DNA of 64,000 nucleotides from Deuterostichococcus epilithicus (taxonomy: Eukaryota > Chlorophyta > Trebouxiophyceae > Prasiolales > Stichococcaceae). A model generated the notes under the pieces. That model was given only the letters and a program-made list of their open reading frames with translations. It was not told where the DNA came from and ran no database searches. The first letter of the stretch is position 1. Each line of letters opens with the position of its first letter. Below are positions 37,506 to 48,808 of the stretch, piece by piece. Made by a program: the position numbers and the translations under genes. The stretch is from NCBI GenBank assembly GCA_033439295.1, contig JAVTLE010000023.1:3322530-3386529 (forward strand). Reading direction: 5' to 3'.

Positions 37506-40446
37506 GCGCCCTGGGTGCAGCGGCTGGTGGCATTTTACGTCGGCGTACTGCGCGACGGCAGCGCGCTGCCCTCCGGGTGAGTGGCAATTCACTGCTCCAG
37601 GGTCTCGTGCCGAGGTTTCGGTCAGAAACTCAACCCCACAAGGACTGGTCGGCCTGCTTCATCAGCCTGCACATGTGTCGTCAAGCTGCACGAATGCAAG
37701 CAGGGATTTGCAGACGGGGATTCGCAGCACTCGCCAATTGGCAGTCCAACTCATGCTGAAGCCTCTCGGGCACGCCTGCAGCGACGCGGCGCAGCAGCAC
37801 CCGAAGGATGCCACGAAAGCGGCGGCGGCGCCCGCCGAGGCCATCACCGCAGTGCTGGAAGGCATTTCGCTGGCGCTGCCGCGGGTGTCGGGCGACTCGC
37901 GCAGGGCGCTGCTGGCTGCCGTGACCTCGCTGGCCGACCGCTTGCCCTCCAGGGTGGGTGCCAGCACGCCACCCTGCAGTGGACGCACCCTGCGGCACCC
38001 GGTGAACAGCGGGTTCCCTCCTCAAGGCCCTGGCCACACCTGCCTGCCGCATGATCCACAGTGCGCTGCATATTTCGAGCACCGCCCGACGCACACCCCT
38101 GCTTCCCGGCGGACGATGGGAGGCCGATGTGCTTTGGCCGTTTCTCACTCACGGGCGCCGCACGCAACCCTGTTCTGTCGCAGTCGCCGGCGCGGGCGAC
38201 GTGCCTGGCGCTGCAGGCGCGCCTGCTGGCGGCGTTCACGCTGCGCACGCACCCTGGGCCGGAGGACACCTGGGCCTTCGTCTCGGAGGAGGAGGCTGCC
38301 TACTGGCTGCAGGTGACTGCCTTGATTCACCAACTCGGTGCTTGTCTGGTGGTTGGGGGCATGACTGCAGGAAACACATGTCTGAATTCGCAGAGTGCAA
38401 GGGGTTTGCATTCTCCAAGACGTGTTGCCAGCTTTCTCCCTCCCCTCCTCAGCAGTGCGAGCCTCACAGGCAGCTTCGCAATTGCCGACGCTGCCGGTGA
38501 TGCACGGGATGCGAGCCTTGCAGCCAGCGCCCGGGGCGCCGCTGCCGCCATGCCTGGACCTCGGTGAAACTTGTACGCCTGCTGTTCCAGGTCGCACATG
38601 CGAACACGTACGTGACAACCCATGTCGACATCTTCACGAACAGCAGGGCGTGCTCATCAAACACGCATGACAACCTATGTTGACGTCTAGGGCGTGCCCA
38701 AGCTGCTGTGGGAGCTAGGCGACTCGGCGCCGGCCACCTCAGAGGCCGCTCTGCGGCTGCTGCTGGATGCGGGGCGGACCGCAACGCCCGGCGGCGCCCT
38801 GGCGGCCGCGCTGTGCGGCCTGCAGCCGCAGCTGGCCCCGCTGGCGGCGGCGCTGCTGCCGCCGCGGAAGGGGCGGCCCGGGGCGCCGCACCGTTTTGCG
38901 ATGGGCGCGCTCGCGCGCCTGCCGGTGCGCTGCCAGGTGACCCCTCGTGCCCGCGCGCTGCTGTCGCTGCCGGGCAGGCTCAGCAACGAGGCCATCCATC
39001 CACCAGCCGAGCGGCATGGGGCAGCATTGACGGGCAGAGTGGCCACTGACAGTGGACCTGCCGCGTGCCGCGATAGCCTTGATATATGAGTTTATATAAT
39101 CGAATCTGTTCCTTGCGCCCGCAGACGCTGGCCATCGACCTGCTGGCGTGCCACGGCCACCTGGACGAGGCCAGCCTGCGCGTGGTGGGCATGGTGGCGC
39201 TCGCGGGGGCGTATCCACCTGCGCTCGGGGCGCGCGCCGTCGGCGTCGCGGCCACGGCGGCGGCGGCGGGCGCCGCGCCGCCGGCCCCTTGGCACAGCCT
39301 CCTGGCGGCCCTGCTGCTCGGCGGCATGGCGGGTGCGTGCAGCCGTGCCCAGCTGGCACGCAGGCTGCGTTGCTCGTCCGGTTGTGCCGTCTCCTCAAGC
39401 CAACGAGCATGTGTCGACTGCTGCCGCCGACTGCCAGCCTGACCCGCTGGCATGACCTTGCAGGCGTGCCATCGGAGGACACCTGGCAGCGCCATGAGGT
39501 CATCGTGGGCGCAGCCTGCGGGGCGCTGCGAGCCTGTGGCGGCCCAGGCGCGACCCCTGTTGCGCGAGTCCTGTACATTCTGTATATGGTTTGCGCCCTT
39601 CTGGTGCATTGCAAGCCAATGGCATGGCCTCTGGACCCTGTCGGCAGCGTGGGTCAGAGCCGCAGGCACTGTTCTGGCTGCTTGGCTTCAGCATACTGAG
39701 TATGGCTGGATCGCTACCCTCGCGTGCACCCGCCCCAGTCTCCGTTGGTGCTCTGAGATGTGAGGAATTCTTGATCAGCAGGCCACAGCTGGTCGCTCCT
39801 GGAGCCGCTGCTGCTGCGGCAGTGGCAGGCGGCGCCGCGGCCGCATCGCGCCCTTTATGGCATCCTCCGCGCCGCAGGCACCGTGCGGGCCTCCTACCCG
39901 CTGGCCACGGCGACAGAGTCCGCAGCGGCAGCGTCCGCGGCGGCAGAGCCCGGTGCAGCTCAGCCCGCAGCGTCAGGCGGCCCTGCAAGCAGCGGGCTGT
40001 CAGACGCGGCCCGCGCTGCGCTGCCCGCCATGATCCGGCAGTATGCCCGGGCATGCGCGGCGGAGGCAGGCGCGCAGGGCGGTGGCTTTGCCGGCGCAAT
40101 GGGCGGCGGTTTAGCGTTCGTCAGCGCGGCGCCAGACAGCACGGCCGCCCCAGAGGCGCCCGGACTGCACCCGGTGCTCGAGCTGCTGCGGCTGGATGTT
40201 GGGCTGCTGCCACCGGTGCTCGCCGCCCTCGGGGAACCGGCCACGGAGGCTGGGGACGCTGCGGCGCTGGAGGCCGCGGCTGGCGCACTGTCGCTGCTTG
40301 CGGCCGTGCTTGCGGCGCCGGCGCTGCGAGACGCTCTGCTGGACGTGGAGGCAGACATTCAGCGGCTGCTCAGCGGCGTCGGACAGGTGCAGCGCCTGCC
40401 TCAACTTGCAAGGGCACTCGTGTCGCATCTTGCCGGCGAGGCGTGA
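34438..40446 (+). CDS. IPI1: IPI1/TEX10-like ribosome biogenesis factor
   Basis: Rix1-complex subunit needed for ITS2 processing and pre-60S remodelling. Sixteen exons: 34438-34503, 34786-34920, 35128-35322, 35664-35761, 36058-36217, 36402-36705, 36866-37063, 37288-37576, 37728-37953, 38184-38312, 38470-38563, 38591-38607, 38691-38936, 39125-39332, 39464-39535 and 39782-40446 (1033 aa). The N-terminus MGKGTKRKAPGVGIDFKRAK is the conserved basic leader. The signature region runs through SKAITLPGQS, then HEAT-like helices (ERMRAGALAGLADLL, SDGVRADALTFLEALMDVVP). The C-terminal half is Ala/Leu-rich with weak family identity. A polyQ tract interrupts exon 8. The 17-nt exon 12 is inferred from phase and is the weakest call. 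Confidence 0.88.
37461..37502 (+). repeat. Pure CAG x14 tract (polyglutamine)
   Basis: Fourteen uninterrupted CAG codons encoding polyGln in IPI1 exon 8, preceded by a polyAla GCG run. A pure run is expected to vary in length between strains. Confidence 0.9.
38611..38701 (+). repeat. Acceptor-side duplication at IPI1 exon 13
   Basis: tgacaacccatgtcgaca (38613 on) recurs as tgacaacctatgttgacg at 38668 (period 55). Each copy is followed by an AG and then ggcgtgc. The second copy is the exon 13 acceptor. Confidence 0.75.
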
Positions 40447-40973
40447 CGAGTGCTCCTGACGAGAGCCCTCTGCCTTGGGCACCGCTGCGTCATTAGCATT
40501 CACGGTGCACTGATGGCAGCTGGGTCGCCTGCAGGCGTTCGGCCAAGCGGGAGCAGGCACCGTCGCGAGCGAGCGCTGCCGGCAGCTGCTCCGAGAGTTG
40601 CGCAGCGCTGCGGATGCGCTGTATGGTCGGCTCCATGACGCTTGATTCGTGGTGCAGACGAACGGTCCAAGCGGGATCACAAAGAATTCCAGATGCCGAG
40701 CTGGTTTCAGGAAACGGGAAGGGACGGTGACCCGCTATGAGCCTCGTTATGTTGTACGCAAATAGCAGGAGACGAGCAAGAGACATGAGATCACCGAGCT
40801 GGTGTTGGTCAATTACGTAATACTCTCAGGTTCAAACCATTTTGAACAGAGAACAGAATTTCAAAAACGATGAGCTGCGCCCACAAAAACGCAGCCAAAA
40901 CACGTACAACACAGCAACCTCACACGTCTACCTACCTGACAACTGAGATCTCTACAGAGGATCTGCAAATTTG
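40447..40973. other. Convergent intergenic spacer
   Basis: About 530 bp between the IPI1 and NOPCHAP1-like stops. The last 200 bp are AT-richer. Nothing else is seen. Confidence 0.5.
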
Positions 40974-42377
40974 TCACAGCTCCTCGACTCGTCCGCGCCG
41001 GCCTCGCTGCCGCTGCTTCTTCTTGCTGAGGCCGCCGCTGCCCTTACTGCCTGCTTTCGTTGTGACTCGCCGCTCGTCCATGGTGGCGACAAGCGAGACT
41101 GGCGGGCTGCTGCCGTCGCCGCCGGCTGGTCCGGCACCACTGTCATCATCCGAGTCGTCGTCCGAGCTGCTGCTGCTGCCTGCCGAGTCCTGCTGCTGGA
41201 CGTCCATGGCAGCGGCACCGCTCATCTGCCGGGCCGCCGCCGCCACGGCTGCATCGTCCTGCGCTCAGAAAGATGATCGTGTCACTGCTGCTCCACAGCT
41301 TCCGAAGGACAACACGATTGCTGCAGGCAGCCCATCACAACCTTGGGCTGCGGATCCTGCAGCTACTCCTCACCATCTCCACACTGGTCTGCTGCCGCCA
41401 AGCATGCGAGCACTGTCGAAGCCTGTATCCCTGACGACGTCTCCAGGCGCACCTTGAGGTCGAACACGCCGCAGGCCAGATCCATGACGATGTGCGGCTC
41501 TGCCGCAGCAGAGTCGTCGCTGTCCTCCCCCTCGCTGTCCTCCCTCGTCTTGATGTCCAGGAAGTTTGGGCGAGCCTCCTGCAGCGCGCCGGAGGCTTGC
41601 GATTCAACAACATGAGCATCCTCTGCACTGGGAAGTTTCGTTCTCGGTCTTCGCAGTGCGTCAGGCCAATGCGAAGCAGAGAGGCGTTCACGTATGGCCT
41701 ACAATTCCTTCAGTGCGAGAGAGGCGGCACACTCCGTTCACAGTGACATCGCAACCATCGCAATCCACAAGCCCTTTCGCTCGTATGTGTGCTGGCACGA
41801 AATGACACCGGGACACTCGGAGCATTCGGCTGCGCACCGCTGCGGGGTGGGTGGCCAGCTGAGCATTGGCGCTCTGCATGGCCGGCAGGAACTGCTGCAG
41901 CCGGCCCAGCAGCTCGCTGGTTGGCGCCGCGCCGATCGTTGGGCGCTGCGTCGGCAGCGCGACCGGCGCCACCGGCGGCCGCAGCAGCAGCTGCTTCACT
42001 GCAGCACGAAGGGTGCGATCATGCCGGCAGCAATGGAACATCAGGCGTGGGCATGCGTCACGGCGTCCCGGTGGTGGTCCCATCAGCTACAGCAATGGGC
42101 GTGCAGTTGTTCCTCGCAAAATTTTGTGCCATCCCAAGTTGGGAACGAAGAAATGACACGACTTCACACGGAGGATCACAGTGCAGGCAGCATGTGCAAA
42201 CCTCCCCTGCGGCACCTGCGACGCATTGTTGCAACAGCATGCAATCAGCTCGTCACCAAGCGGGGATTTGGCAGGCACTTCCAGCCGCTGCCGAGGAGCC
42301 TTCTCGTCCTCTGACTTGCGCGCGTCGCCCGGAATGCTCTGAGCAGCGCTTTCGTTGGGTCTTCCAGCCGGCGCCAT
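40974..42377 (-). CDS. NOPCHAP1-like (DUF4598) snoRNP assembly factor
   Basis: Four minus-strand exons: 42257-42377, 41838-41998, 41453-41620 and 40974-41258 (244 aa). The core ELLGRLQQFLPAMQSANAQL matches the human C12orf45/NOPCHAP1 pattern (leucine-rich helix with FLPxMxxAN). The later piece HIVMDLACGVFDLK matches its 'IxMDVALFxL' stretch. The C-terminus is an acidic Ser/Asp run then a KKKQRQRGRRGR nuclear-type basic end, as in the human protein. NOPCHAP1 bridges NOP58 and the R2TP/HSP90 system during box C/D snoRNP assembly. The start MAPAGRPNESA is the first ATG of an exon whose phase fits. Divergent from GT31, 393 bp apart. Confidence 0.75.
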
Positions 42378-42770
42378 GGGACAACACTTCAGTTGCCGGC
42401 AGCGAGTTGACTTGCGCGGGAGGCGGTGTTGCAATCTTCGATGTAGCTGTGATACGTTTGAACGGAGACGCGACAGACCTCGCCGCACAGCGGCACGAGG
42501 TGCCGCACAAAACGCAGCGCCCCGCAGTGAAATGATGTGGCGTGACTAATTGTTGCCTCGCGAGTTCCGAGCGACTTGGGCGGTCGCTCCCTGCGCACAC
42601 CCACAGATCAAATCCCTTGTGTTTAATACTTGCATCGCTGGTCGAGGACAGTTCCGGCAAAGTGCTCAGCCTACCCACCATGTGCAATACAACAGGCACT
42701 GGCACTTGAGAGCAGGCGTCCTCCGTGAACCTGCGCGAATGCCAGAAGCCTGCGGTCGCACAGCTGTCTC
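42378..42770. promoter_or_regulatory. Divergent promoter region, NOPCHAP1-like / GT31
   Basis: 393 bp between two divergent start codons. It is expected to hold both promoters. No distinct motif was identified. Confidence 0.45.
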
Positions 42771-44693
42771 ATGAGAGCCAGCAGCCTGTACAAACTGCGC
42801 AAGCACATAGTCCTGCTGCTGGTCTTCCTCGCGTTCGTGTACCTTAGGCCACCGCGGCACAGCGGCGGGCGGGAGGGCGATCAGCGGCCGGGCCTCGTCG
42901 TCCTGCGCAAAAGCGAATTAGAGACTCGCAATTCCACAGCCGTCCGTCAGCACATACGCGCCTTTGTCGGCGTTCAGGTGGGGAGCATGGTGCAAATGTC
43001 CGGCATGCTCCCGACGGGGCTGTTGGGTCGTTAAACCATGCACATTGGCAAAGCTCAGGCTTGAAAACCGCTTTCGGCACCTCTCAGACAGGTTTCAACG
43101 CCCCAAAAACGTCAAAGAAGTATGACTACATCCGGCGCCGCGAGCAGCTCCGGGCGACCTGGTTCCCATCGGACACCGCAGCCAGACGAGAGTGAGCGAG
43201 TGCACCAACCCAGGAACTGTGTGAACATCAACATAATTTTCAGTGATGATCTGCACGCATTCATTGTCATGTCTCATGATTGATGGTATCCCAGCTATGT
43301 GCGGCGAAATAGAGTGTCATCAGGCGACATGGGCTGACACACTGGCTGCAGGCTGGAAGACAAGCACGGCATTGTGGCCCGCTTCGTCGTGGGGCACTCC
43401 GACAACGCCAAGCAGGAGGCAGCAATGCAGCAGGAGATCAGAAAGCACGGCGACTTCCTCCAGCTCGACATCACGGCATGATCCATATCATCTTGCGAGG
43501 ATGGTCCAGGCTGGTCGCTGCTGCCGCATTGAGCTGCGCCCATTACTTGTGACCCTTCTGGGGAGTTCATCGACAGACCTAGACAGTGTTGTCACGTCAA
43601 GTGCGGACCATGCACAGGAGGCATACCTCGATCTGGCGAAGAAGACGCTGGCGTTCTTCAGCGCCGTGACGGCGGCGTACGACGCGGACTACATCATCAA
43701 AGTCGACGACGATGTGTACCTGCGCATGGCGCACGTGCCGCACGTTGTGCAGCAGTGGCGGGACCTTAGCGCTGGTGCGGCAGCGTGCAAGCCCGATGAC
43801 CCCATGGTGGTAGCCCACATCCATGAGTGCGGCCGTTGCTGGAGCATCGTTTGTCCGGGCTCTCGTGCAGAATGCCAGCTTGGGAGCTGACATCGACACG
43901 GCTTTGCGCAGGCTACATCGGCTGCATGAAGACAGGCGGTGAGCCATCACCTCGTTCTGTACCCCCTCGGCGGGCTCCCACTGACGCTTGCTTGCGGGAC
44001 TCTGCATCTGCAGAGCCTCTCCAGGATGTGCTCGCATCTCCTGATGTACATTGCCACTTGCATCCCCTGGTCTGAAGTGCCTGCACCATCTCTCGCATGC
44101 CTCCCTGAGTGTTTCAATCAATTCATCGACCAGACGTTTGTGCGCACAGCAATCATGACGGACCCAAAGATGCGGTGGTACGAGCCGCAGCACTCGCTGC
44201 TGGGCAGCAAGACGTACTTTGCGCACACCTGGGGCTCCTTGTATGTGCTGTCCGGCGAGACGGCCGCCTTCCTGGCCAGCATCCCGCCCGAGCGGCTGCG
44301 CTACTTCAGCAACGAAGGCGAGGCAGCGCCTGCCCTGCAATCCATGTCAATTGGCTGGCCACGAGCTTGGTTGTCATATGGTGGGACAGCTTTCCTGGTT
44401 GTTGATGCGTTTCCAGGGCCGATCATTTCAGGATACCATTCTGACCGGTCTGCTATTTCGCCGCTGCAGACGTCACAATCGGCAGCTGGATGCTTGCATT
44501 CAATGTGTCGCACTTCGACGACCGGCGGCTGTGCTCCCCAGAGTGCACGCCCGACAGCGTGGCCATCTACGACTTCCCCAAGTGCGCTGGCCTGTGCGAC
44601 TCCATCGACCAGCTGCCGGCGCTGCACGCAAGCGATGCATGCCGTGCGGCGGTGCCACCGCGTCTAGTGAAGCAGAGCTGGCGGTTTCCATAG
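42771..44693 (+). CDS. GT31 beta-1,3-galactosyltransferase-like, Golgi type II membrane protein
   Basis: Seven exons: 42771-42977, 43088-43191, 43352-43475, 43618-43774, 43912-43938, 44150-44317 and 44470-44693 (336 aa). A signal anchor (HIVLLLVFLAFVYL) near residues 12-25 gives Golgi type II topology. Family motifs in order: RRREQLRATWFPS, FVVGHS, YDADYIIKVDDDVYLR (DxD metal site), YIGCMKTG, RWYEPQH and the FSNEDVTIGSWMLAFNV block with the conserved ED. These are the GT31 hallmarks. The C-terminus has three closely spaced cysteines (LCSPEC, KCAGLC). Introns 3 and 6 use GC donors (ACG|GCATGA, GAAG|GCGAGG); the first is a poor match to consensus but a stop follows immediately. Linkage specificity cannot be read. 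Confidence 0.9.
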
Positions 44694-44995
44694 CTAAGCT
44701 TGCGACATGGCTTGCACTGATCGTGCCACATCAACTTTAGAGTTCCACTTCAGGCTGCATCGTTGTCCCAACCAGAAAGGGTCGCTTTCATTGAGGAAAG
44801 CAAGTTGGTAGTTCGTAAACCGTAATTCTGCCAGGGTTTAGCAATCAGCGACACAACGAGCATCTTGCTCGCTCACAGCGCAAATGCACCGCTAATTTGC
44901 AACACTTCGTGACAGCTTTTTAGGTTGATCACCTCTGATTGGCGCATGGACGTCTAAGTTACTTGCGCACCTCGATTTCCTCGACATCGCAGGCC
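44694..44995. other. Spacer between GT31 and YchF
   Basis: About 300 bp, AT-richer, between two plus-strand genes. It should carry the GT31 3' UTR and the YchF promoter. Confidence 0.5.
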
Positions 44996-47900
44996 ATGCA
45001 GAGGTCCATCCAGCTTCAGGCTGTTGTGTGCAGGACCTGCCAGTCATGCAGGCAGATGCATAGCTTCAACCGGCGGCCGCTAACGTCCAGCATGCACACG
45101 GCAGCCGTCGCAGGTCGACATAGCACAGCAGCAGCACCCGGCGGTGTGCGGTGGCATGCACAGGTACAGCAGTCCCTCTGGCGACCGCAGACGCGCAGCT
45201 TCAGGTGCACATGGCTTCCAAAACATTTTATGCACATCTGCGATCGCAGCAAGCACCTCGACCACCCATATGTGCCGGAACAATCTCTGCTATTGCCTTG
45301 GCGGCTGCAGCCTGCAGCTTGCATAATGTATGGTGGGCCGCCTCCGCCTATGCGTAGATCGCGCATGCGACATGGATTGAATGACATGCACGATTTCAAA
45401 CATGCAATTGCTGCCTTGCATCCCGCAGCCGCAGCACGACGTGCATGGCGCTCAAGACAGGGATTGTGGGGCTGCCGAATGTTGGCAAGGTGAGGTTCCT
45501 GTATGCCTGCGGGTTCAAGGCGAGGTCGTCTATGCCTGCGGAGTCATGGTGTGCTTCCAACGGCAGTCACGAGGCATGGATGCCGCCCTTTATCATGCCC
45601 GGCATGCATCCTACGCACAGCTTGCGGCAACGCAGCGACGCCACCGCCACAGTTGATCTGCTGTCGTCCTCGCTCGCGCAGTCCACGCTGTTCAATGCGC
45701 TGTGCGAGGGCTCTCAGGCGGTAGCAGCCAATTTTCCCTTCTGCACCATCGAGCCCAACATGGGCACAGTTGCGGTGCGTCTTTCCGCATGATATCGTAT
45801 GCAGCCCTGACGCCACGATGTTTCACAGGCCACACGCATGGCTTCCATGCGCTGAACTCGCTTGCAGGCTTGCGGCCTGCCCATGGGCGCATGCAACTGG
45901 TGTGCGCGGCGACCGACTGTGCACAGTTATTAGGCTGCGACCCAGCCGTGGGTAGTACAGCGGTAGGCGGCGCACAGGTGCTGCGCAGGTCGTGTGCAGG
46001 GGTTGGACTTGCGACTCGACGTTGGGCGTTGATCATCTATCTGAATATGCGTGCGCAGGTGCCGGACAAGCGGCTGGACGTCCTGTCGGAGCTGACCAAC
46101 TCAGAGCGCACAGTGCCCACGACGGTGGAGTTTGTGGACATTGCCGGCCTGGTGAAGGGCGCAAGCAAGGGCGAGGGGCTGGGCAACAAGTTCCTGGCGA
46201 ACATCCGCGAGTGCAACTCCATCGTGCAGGTGGAGACCCTATGGAAACAGCCTCCCGTGCCGGTGGACGTGCACAACTGCCCGCGCCTGCATGCGCAACA
46301 GCATCTTGGCCAGGAGTGTACGTAACAATAAATGCGCCGCGTCGGGACCTGGCTGAGTCTGAGTCGCCAGATGGAGCAGTCTCTGATGTTTCATGGTGTC
46401 TGTGCTGTCGCAGGTGGTACGGTGCTTTGACGACAGCAATGTAGTGCACGTCGCAGGGAAGGTGAGAGAGGAATTGGCTGCGTGATGCACGAAGGCCACT
46501 GAATCACCGCCAATGGCGTCACGAGACATGCATCGATGTTGCAGCATATCTGAAGAATCGAATCTGAGGGCTGGACGTTGCTGCCAGGTGGACCCGATCA
46601 GCGACACTGACGTCATCAATTTTGAGCTGGCGCTGGCAGACATCTCCCAGATCGAGAAGCGGCTAGAGCGCCTCAGAAAGGGGCGCGCCAAAACCAAAGA
46701 GGAGGAGGCCGCTCAGCAGGCGCGCACCTTTGCACCTTGGTGTATATCAGCTGATCACGGCTTTGAGCACGCTGGCAGACTGCTGCTGACGCTGCGTTGC
46801 AATCGTTCTCAATCGATTGGGTCTTGAGGGCCACGGCTGACGTCTCTGCTGGGTTGCTTGTTCCGATAGATAGAGGAAGCAGCCCTCAGCAAGATAATGG
46901 CAGCCCTGGATGACAACCAGCCCGCGAGCGCCGCAGACCTCAGGTGAGCGCCGCCCTGCCTCCCGTCCTCTCGTCTGCCTGCATGCCTGCAGCTCTGCTG
47001 TCGCTGAGGCTTCACCAGAATATGGGCGAGTCCAGCAGCACCTGTGTCGAACCCAACTTCATACCCCCCAGCCCCTGCCAGCTCCCAGGGGAGGCAGCTG
47101 CACTGCAGCGGCCCTGCTCCGCCCAGTCGTGCTGCGCACCCCAAGCTACAACCCCAGACGCCACCCTGCATCGCAGTGGGGAAGAGCAGGCGCTGGTGAA
47201 GGGGCTGTTCCTGCTGACCATGAAGCCGGTCACATGTGCAGTGAGGAGGAACAGGCGCTGGTGAAGGGGCTGTTCCTGCTGACCATGAAGCCGGTCACGT
47301 ACGCCGCCAACGTGAATGAGGGCGACCTGGCGGATCTGGGCGCCGGCAACCCACACGTGGCGGCGCTGCGGGAAAAGGCGGCCGACGAGGGCCGCCAGGT
47401 GGTCATCGTCTCCGCACAGGTGTGCATAATTGTGGGGGCTTGGGGGGGGGGAGGGGGGGGGGACTCTTTATGGCCGGTGAATGCATGACGAATGGGTCTC
47501 GATCACTCACAGTGACATCTTAAGGCGGCACAGCCATTTGGCAGCCGTCGGACTGAGCGGCCGCGCATCAGCAATCATCGGTGCGGCGGCAGTGCTGCGC
47601 CTGAAGCCGCACTGGTAATCGCCGGGACTGGGCGCGGCACCCCAGTGGTGGACGTCATGGCCGTCCGAGGCACAGCCGCAACTGACAGCAACCTGCAGCC
47701 TGTTGTACGAGCAGGCGGCTGAGGGATCATATTGATGTGCGACGCTCCTGAGCGGCCTTCGATGCAGTAGCGGTACCCTGCCAGCCCGTGATCCGATCGT
47801 CGTTTTGCGTGACCGCTACATAGGTGGAGGCTGAGCTGAAGGAGTTGGAGGCAGAGGACGCAGCAGAGTATCTTGAGTCGCTCGGCGCCACCGAGGGCGG

Positions 47901-48808
47901 ACTCAACAGGTGCGCTTTTGAACCCTTCCCTCTCTCCCCGCTTTGCGGCGCCTGCTTGTGACAGTGGTTGCAGGCAAGCATGGGCATGTCGTGCAAATGT
48001 CGTGAGTCAGTGGTGACGGTTCTTCAGCCGGGACCGGCTGTCGCCCCCTGGCAGATGCGGCGGCACATATGTTGCCGTTGCAGGCGCCGCGTGGATGTAC
48101 ACACATGGTAAGCGGGTCCGATTGCCCATTCCGACGCACATTTTGTGTGGATGCCCCGCAGCCTCATTGCAGCCACATACAAGCAGCTGGGCCTGCGGAC
48201 GTACTTCACGGCGGGGCCAAAGGAGACGCGTGCATGGACCATACTTGCTGGCATGACGGCGCCCCAGGTGCCGCCTATCCCCATCCTTGGCTGCACACCC
48301 AGTAATGCAATTGTTTGAGCCGACCTCGCTGCTGGATTATCATGGACCTGGCAGTGGCTGCGTTGTGCACTCATCTACAGTGATCTGCCTGCATGCACAC
48401 TGGTGGCAGCATGCATCGGCATGGCAGGGGTGCTGAACTTTGCTCTCTCAACCACAGGCAGCCGGCGTCATCCACTCGGACTTCGAGAAGGCTTTCATCC
48501 GAGCAGAGACGTTTGCGTGCGTCCCTCTAGCACCTGCCTGCAGACTGCAACTCCCCAAAATTGGTGTACAGCCAGTGTTGTCATCGTGGCATACCTCGCC
48601 GTCGCGTGTGGATCTGCGCACCTGCCCGACACTGGTGAGCTCGCCCGCTGTCAACGGACCAGCCAGCAACTCCCCGCGCTGCAGGTACGATGACCTTGTG
48701 GCGGCCGGTGGCGAGAAGCAGGCCAAGGAGGCCGGCAAGCTGCGTGTGGAGGGCAAGGACTATGTGGTGCAGGAGGCGGACGTGCTGCTCTTCCGCACCA
48801 GCGCCTGA
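44996..48808 (+). CDS. YCHF: YchF/OLA1-family P-loop ATPase, probably organellar
   Basis: Twelve exons: 44996-45150, 45435-45489, 45682-45774, 46059-46229, 46414-46461, 46588-46719, 46870-46943, 47242-47419, 47824-47909, 48162-48267, 48458-48516 and 48685-48808 (426 aa). The P-loop [31 protein letters not shown] (G3 and switch), the NVNE that replaces NKxD and makes the enzyme ATP-preferring, a coiled coil ([14 protein letters not shown]) and the TGS domain ([15 protein letters not shown]) are all present. The core matches the bacterial-length YchF. Exon 1 encodes an Arg/Ser-rich acid-poor leader, which suggests organelle targeting; it joins in phase 2 but is less certain, and translation could start at the ATG at 45445. 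Intron 6 uses a GC donor. Exon 8's start is duplicated upstream. Confidence 0.88.
45481..45541 (+). repeat. 29-bp donor duplication in YchF
   Basis: The P-loop exon end and donor (ggcaaggtgaggttcctgta...) is followed 29 bp later by a diverged copy, ttcaaggcgaggtcgtcta. Both copies end in tatgcctgcgg (45502 and 45531). The copy has GC in place of the donor GT. Confidence 0.65.
47187..47298 (+). repeat. 65-bp exon-start duplication in YchF
   Basis: 47 identical bases starting caggcgctggtgaagg at 47187 recur at 47252. Each copy is preceded by its own CAG acceptor (ends at 47176 and 47241). The upstream copy lies in the intron and would run into a stop if included. Confidence 0.92.
47432..47462 (+). 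other. G-run cluster (possible G-quadruplex)
   Basis: Three G runs of about 5, 10 and 10 bases on the coding strand, 13 bp after the donor at 47420 in a YchF intron. Four or more G-triplets can be drawn from it, so an RNA quadruplex is possible. Confidence 0.6.

Noticed and set aside
41789-42535. 248-codon plus-strand ORF
   Set aside because: It is antisense to two NOPCHAP1-like exons whose joined protein has family features; the ORF is a GC-rich shadow.
43476-43617. Reading GT31 exon 3 through to a GT donor
   Set aside because: A TGA follows four bases after the exon end, so a GC donor at 43476 is the only frame-keeping choice before the next conserved block.
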